64,000 nucleotides of DNA from Cydia pomonella. Its lineage: Eukaryota > Arthropoda > Insecta > Lepidoptera > Tortricidae. Made by a program: the position numbers and the translations under genes. The notes under the pieces were generated by a model that did not search any database, had not been told where the DNA came from, and saw only the letters and a program-made list of their open reading frames with translations. Location of the stretch: assembly GCF_033807575.1 (NCBI RefSeq), contig NC_084711.1:6324001-6388000 (forward strand), given 5' to 3'. This document shows, piece after piece, positions 1-12,696 of the stretch (position 1 is its first letter; each line of letters opens with the position of its first letter).

Positions 1-602
1 AAAAATTAAAAAAATAACAATATCGTTATATTACAATGCGTTTATGAAGCGTGCGCTCGTGAAGCATAATACATAACTTATTAAATCTCGATTTTAACTG
101 AACGTGAGAATCTATATTTCGATGTGGACTGCGAGGATTTGATGGCAATGAATTATAAGTATAGGTGTAGGGGATGCACATATTGTATGTGAAAATTTCC
201 GCAAAACATCTGTCCACTACGATTCTTTTTTTTATAAAATACCTATTTGTTTATAAGGCCTGTTATATTTCCAATTCACTTTTTAATACTGGCTTTTCTA
301 ACGGGTGCGTCCTATAATATATACGCACTTTTGCAATAATTTCAGTTTACAAACGTTAAAAATGTATACTAATCTTATGTATAATAAAGTAAACGTGTAC
401 TTTCAATTAGTATAACATAAAAATAATATAACATACGACATACATATGGCTGTTTGGTATAATATACATATAAGTTAAGCTCATTTCATATAACTGTCAT
501 AATATATACATATTAAAATATAAATATCATCTTATATAATTAAGTAGTAAAATTAGTAGGATGACCTAGAATTTCAAACCTCATAGAACACACTACTAGA
601 AA
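1..602. other. AT-rich non-coding DNA
   Basis: I see no ORF, repeat or RNA structure here beyond general AT richness with several short TATA/ATAT runs. Confidence 0.6.
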
Positions 603-788
603 AAAAACTGCTAAAAGTGGGTTAGGTTAGGTTAGAACTGTGACCCCCTAGATAAATAAATTGTTTCCAGAATAGGTAGCAGGTTAGGTTAGAACTCTGA
701 GGCTTCGGAAAAAGAAACTGTTAACAGAAAAGTGGGTTAGGTTAGGTTAGAACTGTGACCCTCTAGATAAAGAAATTAGCACCAGAAT
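603..788 (+). repeat. Degenerate duplicated block containing GGTTAGGTTAG
   Basis: Two related segments (about 603-672 and 711-788) share an A-rich start, GTGGGTTAGGTTAGGTTAG, then AACTGTGACC and CTAGATAAA. A shorter third version (about 680-700) has AGGTTAGGTTAGAACTCTGA. The TTAGG unit equals the insect telomere repeat, but only two or three units occur at each site and they lie inside a longer duplicated sequence, so this is an interspersed duplication and not a telomere. Confidence 0.6.
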
Positions 789-2393
789 TACCACAGAAAA
801 AAGCTGCAATCTGTAATAGATAAATACGGAGCAAACTACGTTGAAATATAAATTCGCATAGTATAGATGTTTCAAATACATTGCTCATGTCATAATAATT
901 TAAAAACTGTATCTGTTCATTAACTAACACCCAAAAATATATTTAAATAATGTAATTTCGGTAGTGGTTCGGTATTTTTAATGTATGATATTTGTTTTGT
1001 ATGTTATATTATTTCAACGTTATACCTTTCTAATGTTATCGTAAACAATGATATATGTAGTGTTTATTATACAATTTACAATTATAGAATTCGTTGTTAT
1101 ACATATTGCATGTTATTGCAATTGAATGGTATTTCGATCAAAATTATACAAATTGAATTTATACATTCAGAGTGATATATTATAGGTTTGTATACGTTCT
1201 ATTACTTACCCTTTCTAACAGCATCTTTAACATTTCATAAACAACCCTCTCAATCAAGCGGCCAAATTGAAGTCACCATTTTGCATCCGATTGTCCTCAA
1301 GAGCCTTGGAACGAGTGTAAAAAGTGGCAGTCGAGTAGCTGGAATTAGGAGGGGAGTCGTTAGGTGAGACTTGGTAATGCAGGTGTCTCAAGGCACCTCG
1401 GCGAGTCAACGAACCCCCGGCTAATAACTGTGGAAGTGTTTTGGTCTTAATTTTCTTTTATGCTGCGTTTAGTTTTTAAGTAGTTTGCTGTTCTATGCAT
1501 TTTACAGTCAATCTCTGGATTGTTTCAGAACTTAATACATACATAATGTTGTAATATTATTAAGTTGATATTAGCTATTTTGTGCGCAAGTGTTTAAATT
1601 ATGGTAAACTGAATTTAAAACCAAAAGGAGCTCTTCAATTACACACTTAATCAATGTGTGTTTTTTCCAACGGTACCTTTAATCGTCAATAAATATCAGT
1701 TAACGCATTTGAAGTTAAATGATATTATATGTGAACAACACACTGTAGTATGTACCCAGTATATTTTCGATCACAAACAAAAGTGTCCATAGCCATAGCC
1801 ATGTATGTGTGTGTCTTCGTCTCATGATCATGATCTTGAATTGGTTCAGTTAGTATATCAAAAATTGGATTCCCATTTTCATTTCGACACAAGATCATTG
1901 TAAAATATTCAGTTGCGTTAAATAGGAAATACTCATACTATGTAAAGAAATAAAGCGCACATAGATAAGACAAGACGATGCCCGGGCCCCATCGATCCGC
2001 ATCTTAACCAATCTTCCCAGAGTTCCGTAGGTGAAATTTTACATGCAAATGAATTAATTTCTTCGCCGTAGTGTGTTCGCGGTGCATCGGCGAGGCGATG
2101 CCTCGTTGCATTCATAATGCGGGTTCATTACCAGCCCTCGATGAGTCTGGCTCCAACTAATGGGTTCGGAAGAACGCGGGCTTCAATTATGAGTGTTATT
2201 AAATCGGTAGCTATCTATGCATTGTCTTTATACGGCGTTTTGGCAATGAAATTTGGATTTTGCTGCAATTTCGGTATTCAGATAAGTTCGTGTATTTGCA
2301 TATTCTGCATGATCGACTTGAAGATTACTCCATTGCTTTGCTATATTGCCAATCATAAAATAATCTTTGATAATATGTTAATCTAATTACTAT
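789..2393. other. Non-coding DNA with a more GC-rich block at 1200-1440
   Basis: Mostly AT-rich without recognisable features. The block at 1210-1440 stands out in base composition, and on the minus strand it ends in a consensus splice donor (GTAAGT, complement of 1204-1209). No convincing reading frame runs through it. A second small GC-richer patch lies at 1980-2110. Gene content is unproven. Confidence 0.4.
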
Positions 2394-2698
2394 TTTTTCT
2401 TATACTACCTTGGTGGCAAACAAGCATACGGCCCGCCTGATGGTAAGCAGTCTCCGTAGCCTATGTACGCCTGCAACTCCAGTGGAGTTACATGCGCGTT
2501 GCCGACCCCAAAACCGCCGTTGAGCTCTGGCAACCTTACTCACCGGCAGGAACACAACACTATGAGAAGGGTCTAGTGTTATTTGGCTGCTGTTTTCTGT
2601 AAGGTGGAGGTATTTCCCCAATTGGGCTCTGCTCTAGATCTGGAATGACATCCACTGGCTGTGCCCCACCACACAAAGCGAGATGACATTCACAATAC
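2394..2698 (+). repeat. Dispersed repeat family R1, copy 1 (about 306 bp)
   Basis: This segment aligns almost end to end with 12391-12696 and, inverted, with 35368-35578. Landmarks in order are a T-rich run, GGTGGCAAACAAGCATACGG, a TGATGGTAAGCAGTCTCCG segment, a GCGTTGCCGACCC segment, TTGAGCTCTGGCAACC, CCGGCAGGAACACAACAC, a TAGTGTTATTTGGCTGC segment and CACAAAGCGAGATGACATTC. I recognise it as a common lepidopteran interspersed repeat. No transposase or reverse transcriptase frame is present, so it must be non-autonomous. I cannot tell from the sequence whether it is a SINE or a DNA element. Confidence 0.85.
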
Positions 2699-3580
2699 CT
2701 CTCTTTTGGACGTAGTTTAAGGACGTACCCGGGTCCAAACTATTTTACAGTGTTGTATGTTTAAGTTAATTTTAGTTTTTAAGCTTTGTATAGAGTAATA
2801 ATTACAAACACTTTGTATCGACATGTCCAACAAGGTTTGCTTTTTTATGATGTTTAAGTTTATTTCATATTATTACTGTGCTTTGTCGTCTACTATAATA
2901 GCCCCTAAAGAGTTTGTTACTTAATACATACTTATAAACATTTTGTTATTAAGAATTACCGACGTATATAAAGTTTATCTTAAAAATTCTTTGGCCATTT
3001 CTTTAAAATTTTACAAAGCCTCAGCTCGGTAAACATATTTTCCTTGAGGCGTTGCGGCCGCGTGTGCATTTTTAATTTTTATCTCCGGGACGCGAATGAC
3101 GCTTGAATTTTTACTGAACCAGCTCTATCTTATTAACGGGAGGGTTAATTATGAAACAAGCTTCACCGTGCTGAAGTGACGAATTACTTAAACCAGTTGA
3201 CACACTAACAGGTGAAATACAAATTAAGTTTTGTGCTCATACCCCATCCTCTTGATGAAGTTTGTTGAACAGTAAAAAGTGCTAGTTAAGAATGAAAATA
3301 AGTGAAATATAAGGTTTGTCGTATCTAAATAGTAGAATAGAAAAGAAATCATTTATTCAGACATAACATCAAATCCAATAACCAATAACTATAGCAAATA
3401 CAGGGCAAAGATAAACAAAACAGTAGAAACAGAGATGTGAAGCCGAAATGGTCTCCACTCAGCAATGCAGCTGGCACGACTAGCGTGGTCAACGGCGCTG
3501 GTTTTATGTGGAGCCAGTGGGGTGTGCGAGACAGCACAGTGTGCGACATGTTGTGGACGACGTAAATAAATATATACATT

Positions 3581-3623
<43 letters not shown>

Positions 3624-4460
3624 CCGATTTAATACTTATTTTTGGTATAACTATCTAAATCCATTCTTATTTGAAGCATCTGTTTGTATTTTTTTATTTT
3701 ATCTACCAAAGTTACGCAACTTATCAACTATAATTATGCGTGTACCTAGTGTCGAACATCGTAATCATCACGTTGTGCCACGCACTATCAACCTCTGTTA
3801 CAACAAACTTCTTCAGACAGTTTTCATGAGTAGATAAACGAACGTCTCGGCTAATAAAACATAACCCTTCCGATATGTTTATCGCGTCGGCCATGATTTA
3901 GCGCGACAGCCCCATTTCACGGCGTCCCGCGCGTTCTCAAATTGAATTGATATGTTTCCGCTAACGCGGCCGCATTTTTCAGAGCATATCGCGTATGACG
4001 CGGAAAACGAGCGGAAACTGTAACGATAGCAGCTGAGGTGTTAGGTGTCGAATACCTTTTAGTAGCTTTATGAGGGCGCATTTTTATGGTACTTCCGTTT
4101 GATTTAAGTACTTGACATACTGAAACTAATTCGAACATTCTTTTATGATATTTTCCAAATTTACTTTTAAGTGCGATGTTCAATGAATTGTATAAACCCT
4201 TTATTTGAAACCATGACCATCATCTAAATCCACAGCGCAGGCTTCGTCGTCAAAAGCATAGGTACTAAACAGAATCCGCAAAAAACTTCGTATTCGTAAT
4301 CGTATAACATAAACCTTTACCTAAACCTTTATGCATTATAAATAATTCACTAAATAATGATTTATCTTTACTTTACAATTTTAACTTTTATGCTCTTAAA
4401 ATAACATTTCTTAAAATTGTATGTAACAATGTGTTAGAAAAATAAATTATTTTAAATATA
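2699..4460. other. Non-coding DNA between repeats
   Basis: No gene found. It contains a TA microsatellite (listed separately) and a GC-richer stretch at about 3890-4080 with NotI-like GCGGCCGC near 3967. Short frames on the minus strand here resemble no known protein family. Confidence 0.5.
3585..3621. repeat. (TA)n microsatellite
   Basis: An uninterrupted run of about 18 TA dinucleotides lies within AT-rich flanks. It is likely to vary in length between individuals. Confidence 0.95.
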
Positions 4461-4553
4461 CTTCGAACTTTAAGATACATCAAACATTTGCTAAAGATAC
4501 GATATGGATTAGATATGCCAGTGTCAAAAGTGACGTTTCTTCCAACAAAAACG
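4461..4553 (+). repeat. MITE family A, left half only
   Basis: It starts TTCGAACTTTAAGATAC, continues through a GATACGATATGG block and ends just after GCCAGTGTCAAAAGTGACG. This equals the left arm of the full hairpin copies at 50248-50423 and 57073-57244. The matching right arm is absent here, so this is a truncated or decayed copy. Confidence 0.8.
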
Positions 4554-5192
4554 TAAATATTTATTACAAACCAAGCCGTATGAGATTTTTACTTTTGTGT
4601 GATTTTTACATTGTAGTGTAGATGACTTAATCGTATAATGTACGTACAAGAGACAGCAGTGAAGAAAATTTGAAGAAAGTTAGAACCAGCTGTAGAATGA
4701 TTCTTGATTATTTTATAAGCATACATTATTAATTTTATGGTTTATGTAATTATTATATTTCTTGATTTGCGAACCATACGCGTATTGTGAAGTATGAGAC
4801 AGGGGTGTAGTAAAGAGTGCAAACGATCGGGCCCCGTGTCAGACGCGCTCCCAAACCATTGCCGATTGCGCATCTCATATTTAACGGGAAATTTTGCAAG
4901 ATATATGAAATAGATAACGAAAGAAGGAAGTAAATTTCAAAGTAAATAGACTTCTGAGTATAAGAACAGGTTTTCGTATAAGCATCGCTCTTCTGTTGTT
5001 AAGGTTCAGGCAGCAGTTTTTTTAATTGTAGCGCTTTTTAGGTCATTATTGAAATTTTCAATTTAAATTGAAATATACGGTTTATTCATATTATAAGGTT
5101 GTCAAAAAATATGAATAGCAATCTCAAGGCCTTCTCTAGTAACTTGATCAATTCAAAACCCTTGACTATTTTTGCATTAAATCTATTAACAG
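4554..5192. other. Non-coding DNA
   Basis: No ORF or repeat recognised. A short GC-richer patch is present at about 4830-4880 (GATCGGGCCCCGTG). Confidence 0.5.
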
Positions 5193-5312
5193 ATGAGCCA
5201 GCGCGAGCTACGTGCCACGAGCGTAACCAATAACATGGGAAAACTGTATGTAGCGAAAAGCTACTAAGAACAGAAAACCATCTTAGCGGGTTACTGACAG
5301 TGAATACGTTAG
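5193..5312 (+). repeat. Dispersed repeat family E, copy 1
   Basis: It shares the core TAACATGGGAAAA-CTGTATGTAGCGAAAAGCT with copies at 6475-6572, 57247-57395 and (inverted) 57797-57946. Its right end, CAGTGAATACGTTAG, is the approximate reverse complement of the left end of the inverted copy, so the family probably has terminal inverted repeats. Confidence 0.7.
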
Positions 5313-6474
5313 TATGATAATTGCTATTAAAAATACGTAGTATTATTTTTGATCGGATTCATCGATTCCTCTTTGTTAAAAGTCCGTTTTTTTACTTTTG
5401 TGCAATAACGCTTAAATAAATAAATTAACAACAGAGAGGGTAAGATGATGCAAAAGAGCGACACACGCCCTTTCTCACTTAATAATGAGTAAAATTAATA
5501 TACTACCCGTACGCACTTAATTTCAAAATCGTCTAAAAAATGCAGTGTCAACAATGAAATCAGAAACGTGACACTGATTAATATAAAGTTATTATTAAAT
5601 AAAATATATTGCTATATCTCTAACAGCACATCCAGACGATCATCTTTACTGGAGGCCTAGCCAAGGCGATAATCGTATACCGTACCAACGAACATTAAAT
5701 GAAAAAAAAAAATGTTTCAGGATGCAAAAAAGGAAAGAAAAGATGTATATTTAAGTATTTCAATGTAAGTAAGAAAAACGATATGTTATGTGAATTATTA
5801 TGAAGATACAAATATGAATATATATATATCTACCTGTATATCAGACTATTTTATATATCCGGTTTGAATACTTTTTCAAATTTTGCAAAGTATCAACATT
5901 AAAATACATTAATGTGACTTCGTTCAGGAAGCGGACCCAACTTTCAAAACCTGCAAACCACTTAAATAAGTTAAGGAGCCTTCTCAGTCAACTATGCCCC
6001 CTGCTGCGCAAAAAACACAAAAGGGCGCACCTTGCCCTACCAACTGTATCAAAATGATAAAAATGTAGAGATCCAATAACCATTCATCCATCAAGTGTCA
6101 AGATATAATCTTGGATGGCGCGACTAGCTTAGCCCTTGCGGGGCGAATATAAAAATGCTGAAGATTTACAGGCGCCGAGCAAGATATCGCTGATTTTGGC
6201 TGCATTGTGGCTTAGGACTTGAGAGTTGGAGATTACGTATTTGAGTAAATATACCTATTCGTTTTCGTGATAATGCAAAAAATATATCAAATCTCTTGTA
6301 TAATCTATCAACTCTTGAAGTACAAGCAAAAACTTTACATAACAGTGATTAGAGGTTTAAAATAACGTGCAGTCTTAAATACTTCTCTGGACATGGGTCT
6401 AATGTCTAGTACTATTCTTAAGAGGTAAAAAATAAGAGGTAAAACAATTTGAGGAATTATGCCGTCTGTTGCCA
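5313..6474. other. Non-coding DNA
   Basis: AT-rich with short A and TA runs (5701-5712, 5819-5830). No gene or multi-copy repeat was recognised. Confidence 0.5.
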
Positions 6475-6572
6475 CATTCAGAGCCAGCGCGTGCTTCACG
6501 CTACGAGCGTAGCCGATAATATGGAAAAACCCGTATGTAGCGAAGCGTATGCAGTGAATACGTCATTACTAC
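6475..6572 (+). repeat. Dispersed repeat family E, copy 2
   Basis: It carries CGCTACGAGCGTAGCCGATA, AACCCGTATGTAGCGAAGC and a right end GCAGTGAATACGTC, matching the other family members. A short frame that covers it is a by-product of the repeat and not a gene. Confidence 0.75.
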
Positions 6573-7149
6573 TTGGTAGCTATTGCATTTTAATATACAA
6601 TTCAATATCAGGGAAACAAAAAAAAAAAAAGATTTTAAAGAATAAAATACGAAAGTTAAATCTAATTTATTAAAGGTACCTTAGTTATAATTTTTTGAGA
6701 CGTGCTCGTCTAATCAGTACCTATCATATAAAATACTCTAAGAATGTTGTTCTATGGATGTATTCATGATGATAAAATTTCATTTTTCCTCTCCTATAAA
6801 ATATTACCATGAAATATAAACCAAGTTTCATACTTTAATACCCACTTGTTTTCTGTTAAATTTAAGATCGAGTTCAAACATTTATCTCAGTAGAACCGCA
6901 GAAAAAGTATTCCACTATCTTTTCCAAGATATTGCAGTGGCACCGTAAGAAATCTGTTTGTATCTGGCATTCCTGGCGCCCTCGAAACTCTTAAGCTCGC
7001 GGCCACTCGAGCTCTCACAAATCTTTCATAATCTCGCTGGTCTCTAGAGGGGCGTTTTTCATAGTGCGTCCTACAAGTCGACGGCAAGCCAAATATGGCA
7101 CGTTCTCTAAACTTTTGACTTCAGAATGTATCATAAATTTGGTTCATCG
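6573..7149. other. Non-coding DNA
   Basis: A short poly-A run at 6620-6630 is followed by AT-rich DNA and a GC-richer patch at 6960-7080. No recognisable gene. Confidence 0.45.
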
Positions 7150-10100
7150 TATGTTTGCGGTGACAATCTAATTCACTTGGGTTTCTAGGATATTTGCTCG
7201 TAATTTCGGCACGTATACGCCAGCATGCCTTTCTGTCGCAAACCCTGAAACAATGTTTTAATTTTATTTTTCCGTATCGTATCACATATTAATACCCAGC
7301 GGAACGTACCTGGTAGGTATTCATAAGCAAATACAAGGCGAGGGTCCCATAATTTTCGGTTTGCATTTTTCCATCGCGACCGCGAACTCGATTGCGCTCC
7401 CAGGGGCTAGCGGCCGCTCGGCCTCAAAAATATTAATGAAATTTTTTACATAAATTTATTCGAGAGAGGGGCCTATGTCCCGAGAGCCGATGGGGTCCGC
7501 TTCTGTTTTTTATTTATTAATTTAATGGTATTTTCGGTCTAATTACCTGACTGAGGTATAATTCATTGGCTTTGTATAACGAGTATTTGTGGCCTCATAT
7601 GTGTTCAAAATAATGTGTTGAAGGGTTTAAAATTACCCCTCAATAAGAAATACAATGATAAGTAACGGTTACTTTATAGAAAAGAAAACCAAACATATCC
7701 TCCTAAAATTTTGCTCCACATATGTACTTATTGCCAACCCTCTCGGCCTCGCCCTCGGTTTATTGGACTTTTATAAAAAGCAAAGCATTCTTAGCTTAAC
7801 CCTTCACCGGCGGCTTCAAAAGAACAAACGCAATATATCGGGGGTCGGCTTAATTTGCCTCGCTACCTAACTTTAATGCGAGTAGCCCGCCCAAATGCTC
7901 CAAATTACTTCGCGATATTTTTAACGTGCGGAATGCTACCGTTTTGGGTTTCGAACAATATTAGCAGAGTCCGTGAACACTGTAGGGTTAAGATGCCCAA
8001 TAAACGGAAAATTACGAACAACGGCATTTTCCGAAGAATTTCGCGCGTTTTAAACTAACTCATTTTATTCTAATCTGTAGTTAAGGCGACTAATTGCATT
8101 TTTTAGATACTTAGTAATTATTAAATAGAAACAAAAGAGGGAACTCTTAACGGTCTATTCTTATTTCTTGAAATGAATTTTCCATCTGGGGGACATTGGC
8201 TTCTTACCGTGTTTACAGAGCGCTTGGAAGAATCCTACTTTGTTGTTTAATGAAATTATCGGTTTACCAAGTAAATGAACAAAGCCAGATTTCGCTTTCG
8301 ACGGCTCGGTCAAAAACTGGAGGGGAGCGTGTTTTTGTTTTCCTCGGAGGTGGTCCGAATGGACTCCTTTGTGGCATTCCTCGGCGAGGAGCTCTACTTA
8401 ATCAATTATGATCGATTCGTTAATTCGAGATGCAGAGGGGATTTAATGAACATTCGCAAACAAAAAGCAATTCTGTGGCCCTTCGCGTTCATAAAAGCAA
8501 GGGGAATCTTACATTGTTTTATATGTTGCTAAGAACACGTTCACGTACGACACGAAACGGTCGACATGGGCCAACTAATAGTCGCAATTAGAGTCGTTCG
8601 TGAAAGAATATAGCGACCCTTGCGCCTCGCTTCCGCGATGGCAGTTCCGCTTAATTATATAAAGTACTTAAGTAAATGATGGCTAATTCTGCCCGTGCCC
8701 GGCGCCCCGTTAACAAGAGGTGTGACTTTCCACCATTGTCGGCGATCTGTCACTTCCACTTCCGCAGCGGTCCCTTTTCTATCATTCTTTTTCTTATTGT
8801 TGCCTTTTACAGCGTAAAGAATTCTTTCTTTCTTTTTTGTCCGGCGCCTGCAATTGTCACCCTCCTAGTGTTTGTTGTGAGCGGCGTTGATTAAATACTG
8901 CTGTCAAATTTAGTTAATTTTTCTTTTCCGAGTACGAAGTTTAGATTTGTCGACAATACTGACGGAAAATAAGAGGGTCCAACGGTTCTATTAGTCTTTT
9001 TGTAATTTTATGAAATACCTGTTATGCCAGAATTAACAATTCTGATCAGTGGTTTATACAATTTTGAATTTTTCCTAGCATGCTATTTTTCTTATTAATA
9101 TTCCTGCGTATTTGATGGCTCCGTCAAATATTTTGATTCTAAATTATTTTTTTCATCCGTGTCGTCGGCGTGTCGAAGGAAATTTACATTTAAATAGAAC
9201 ATCTGCGGGCAAGTCGACCCTCTTAAGGCTTCTATGGCGTTTTTCTTAACCGCTAATTTGTAAATCGTTCCGTAATATCGAAAAATTAAAATGCTGATGT
9301 CATATTTTAGTCGCTATTTATATGCTAATATCAAAATTTGCGTGGAAGGGATGGATCTTGATTAAAATATCAATGAGCGAGTAATTTGTGAGGTGATAAT
9401 TTAAGACATCCCGGCCAATAGACATCATTTTGTGAATCCGTGCAAGAAATATCAATTTGTTCTTATAAAACATTAGCATCGCGGCGCGGAAAGTGAAATA
9501 CCTCGAACGCTAAATTTTCTCGGGCGTAACATCTCTGATGAGCTTTAATCTTGTCGGTTATCCCATTCCTCTCTGTAACATCACTGCAATTATTTGTAAG
9601 GAAGGGTTGAGGCGGGCGCAGTAAACCTAATGCCGCAATATTCGTAAATTAAGAGCTTTCGCCGGCGCCGACGCGCGTAAATATTATTTTTTTATGTTAA
9701 TAACTGTGCGATTGCGTTAATAAAGCCTTACAACTCGTAATTAGCCGCCATTGTCTGCGAGGCGGTGGTGCGGACTTGACGGATGAATTGAAATTATATC
9801 TCAGAGAAGGCTTGTCCGTGAGCTCCGCCGTCAGCTCAGATGACGTCTTTCAACAAAATTCTATAAATTTGTAAAATATTGAGGTTTTCAAACTGTAACA
9901 CAAATTAGGTATTATTTGTATTAGTACCGTAATAGATGAAAGAAAAATATGTACGGATTATACGACCTTTAAAGTTTTTCGCATAGCTCAAGTATCTTCA
10001 ATGCGCCCGCATGCGTTATTTGATTGAAATGGTGTAATCTGTACCGCTGAATACACAATCTTCATTACGTAACAGCCAGTGGGTCCATTAATTAATAAAT

Positions 10101-10650
10101 TAAACAAAAGCGCTCTTAATTTTGCAGCGGTTTGCTTGAGCCGTAGCGAAAATATTTGCCATGTATAAATTCTCGCCGAGAATGATGAAGACAACCCTTC
10201 ACCACCGGGCCTTCTTTATAGCACTATTTGTGTATTTTAATTACTGTCATTATATGCTAATGACTACCATCCCTTTTTCTTATCCGCCTAAATGGGTTAT
10301 TGCAGACTTATATCTATATCGCGCAGTTTTGTCGACTCATTTTGAAGATTTAAATAATAATAAAGGCATTCGCAGAGTCGGAAGGATTGTTTCTTTAATT
10401 TTTTGCAACGGTGGAACGTTTTGATTAATTGTTTCAATGTTGCTAGGAGATTTTGTTTGTAATTTGTTTTGCCTTATTAACTTGACGGGGAAGTCGTTAA
10501 CTGAGTTGGAAAATTAGCCTCTTTTATTATTTTACAGGAGGATGATTTAGTCTTTAAAATTGACCGAGTAATATTTGAAACTAGACTTTTCCAGTATCTC
10601 CATTCTTCTAAGTTTAGTATTTAAGATTAAAATGGTATTGTCCTTTGACA
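7150..10650. other. Repeat-poor unique block, possible conserved non-coding DNA
   Basis: Over about 3.5 kb I find none of the repeat families of this window. Composition is more balanced than the flanks, with patches such as TAGCGGCCGCTCGG (7409) and GCCGGCGCCGACGCGCG (9661) next to homeodomain-type cores such as CCATTAATTAATAAATTAA (10085). Several short frames occur on both strands but none shows a domain, codon pattern or splice structure I trust. Developmental-gene deserts in insects often look like this; regulatory function is inference only. Confidence 0.35.
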
Positions 10651-12390
10651 GTTGTTAATTTACGAGCTACGACGGGGCTACGACAAAGCAACTGTCGCCA
10701 AGCCGATCGGGAGATTAAACAAATGGCCTCATTTAACAACATCGAATAACGATCACATCTGTTGCAAAAACTCGCAAATTCTCTTTGTAATTAAAACTGG
10801 TTCTTTCTTAGTTATTTTTTTTGTTTCGATTGGAATTTCATTAAAACTTGAATTAAATTTAGGGTCTCACAGGAATTACGACGTATGCGTATGATTTACC
10901 TATAGATATTGTGTTTTAAGATAGTTAATGAATTACAATCTTTATTTCTAAATCTACGGGAAACAAAATAATCTAAAAGTCGGTTTAGTATCGATCAAAA
11001 CATAGCATCATATCAATTGGTTAAATTCACCCCCTTTTTTAACGTTGGTTAAAAAAAGTCAACGATCTATGTTACGGCTTTTAAATTATCCCTAATTTAT
11101 TCCACAACGCCATATAATACCGCCCAATACATTGCTTCAGCGTGAGAAAGCACCCCTTGGACTGGTACAGATGCAAATCGGGTCTTAACGACACACATTT
11201 TCTTTCCCTCATACGCTAAATCTCGGAATTCTTTTACATAATCATGTGGTAAAAATATAACGGTTTTTAGCGAGGGGTGCTTGACAAACTCACAGTTGTA
11301 TGCATACGAAAAATAATACTTTGTATTTTACATAATCTACCTACGCAAAGAAAAAAGACATTTATCCTTAACTATAAAGGTTATTGCACTGAGTTGAGAA
11401 ACTAGTCGGTAAACTATAATTTAGTCTGAATTATTAAAGTGATTACTTATTTTTAGAACATTGTACATACTTTTGACACATTCTTAAATAAAAAAATATT
11501 CAAATCATCATTAGTGCCATTGCCATTCAGTATTAATATTTCTACCTACACTTCAATGTGGGATGCTATTCATGAACTCAAGCTTTTATCCTTTCACTGT
11601 TTTTCTACAAAAAATCGCTTAGCGGATTTGCATTACAATGCAGTGTAATCATGTACTGTACTTTATCGTGTGTTTTCAGAACAAACGTGTGTTTTAGCTA
11701 TTAGCATTAAAATATTCAATGTTAAGCACCTTTTACTCCCCAAAATGAAATAAAAAATTAAGTTAGATCGAGAACATTTAGGTTGCATGGTGTTTTTGCT
11801 TACCGAAGGACAGGAATAGAGTAAACTGATTCTCCGTTTGTCACGAATTATTCGTAAAGGCTGTTTGAAGAAGAAAATTGGAACTGCATTGTTAGACACG
11901 TCTCAAACAATAATATTTATTTCATATTGCCATAAATTTTACTTACAATCTATCTGGTTAGTAGTTTGGAAAGCCAGAAGGAGAAAGGCCACTTTCTTGT
12001 CACTGTAATCACCATTTTCCTTAGTAAGAGCATTCAGTTACTGTTACCAGCTTGTCTTCATCGCCTGTCGGTATTTACCGCGCTCGTAGCTTTTTACGCA
12101 GTCATTCTGCCATCTTTACGACACGTCACGGTTTACTGTTATGTCACAACAAAAAGGGGTTAATGTATTATTTTTCTATGGTTATAGGTGTAAGGCTTTA
12201 GCTGAATAGCTCCGTAAAGGGAAACTTTTTGAGATATAATTTTGTTGATTCTTAATTATCCATTTCGAAGTATTACATATTTTGTTGAAAAGAGGTTACT
12301 TAATGTATCCGATACACAAAATTAATTGTATTATACTCGTATGTATGTTATATCAAATTAAGAAGAACATTGTTTTTTGTTTCCATGTAA
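10651..12390. other. AT-rich non-coding DNA
   Basis: No gene seen. A short, imperfect inverted pair (AGCACCCCTTG near 11149 and CGAGGGGTGCT near 11271) may mark a decayed element, but I could not define its limits. Confidence 0.45.
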
Positions 12391-12696
12391 ACGATTTTTT
12401 TTTATATATATTACGCCGGTGGCAAACAAGCATACGGTCCGCTGATGGTAAGCAGTCTCCGTAGCGTAGTTACATGCGCGTTGCCGACCCTAACACCCCC
12501 CCCCCCCCCCCCTCGTTGAGCTCTGGCAACCTTATTCACCGGCAGGAACACAACACTATGAGTAGGGTCTAGTGTTATTTGGCTGCGGTTTTCTGTAAGG
12601 TGGAGGTACTTCCCCAGTTGGGCTCTGCTCTAGATCTGGAATGACATCCGCTGTGCTGTGCCCTACCACACAAAGCGAGATAACATTCACAATGCC
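12391..12696 (+). repeat. Dispersed repeat family R1, copy 2, with C17 tract
   Basis: It has the same order of landmarks as copy 1, in the same orientation. It differs by loss of about 25 bp around the segment that reads TACGCCTGCAACTCCAG in copy 1, and by growth of the short C run after CCGACCC into 17 consecutive Cs (12496-12512). The T-rich start and the end near AACATTCACAATGCCC match copy 1, which supports the element limits. Confidence 0.85.

Noticed and set aside
616..760. Telomere array
   Set aside because: Only two or three TTAGG units per site, embedded in unrelated duplicated DNA.
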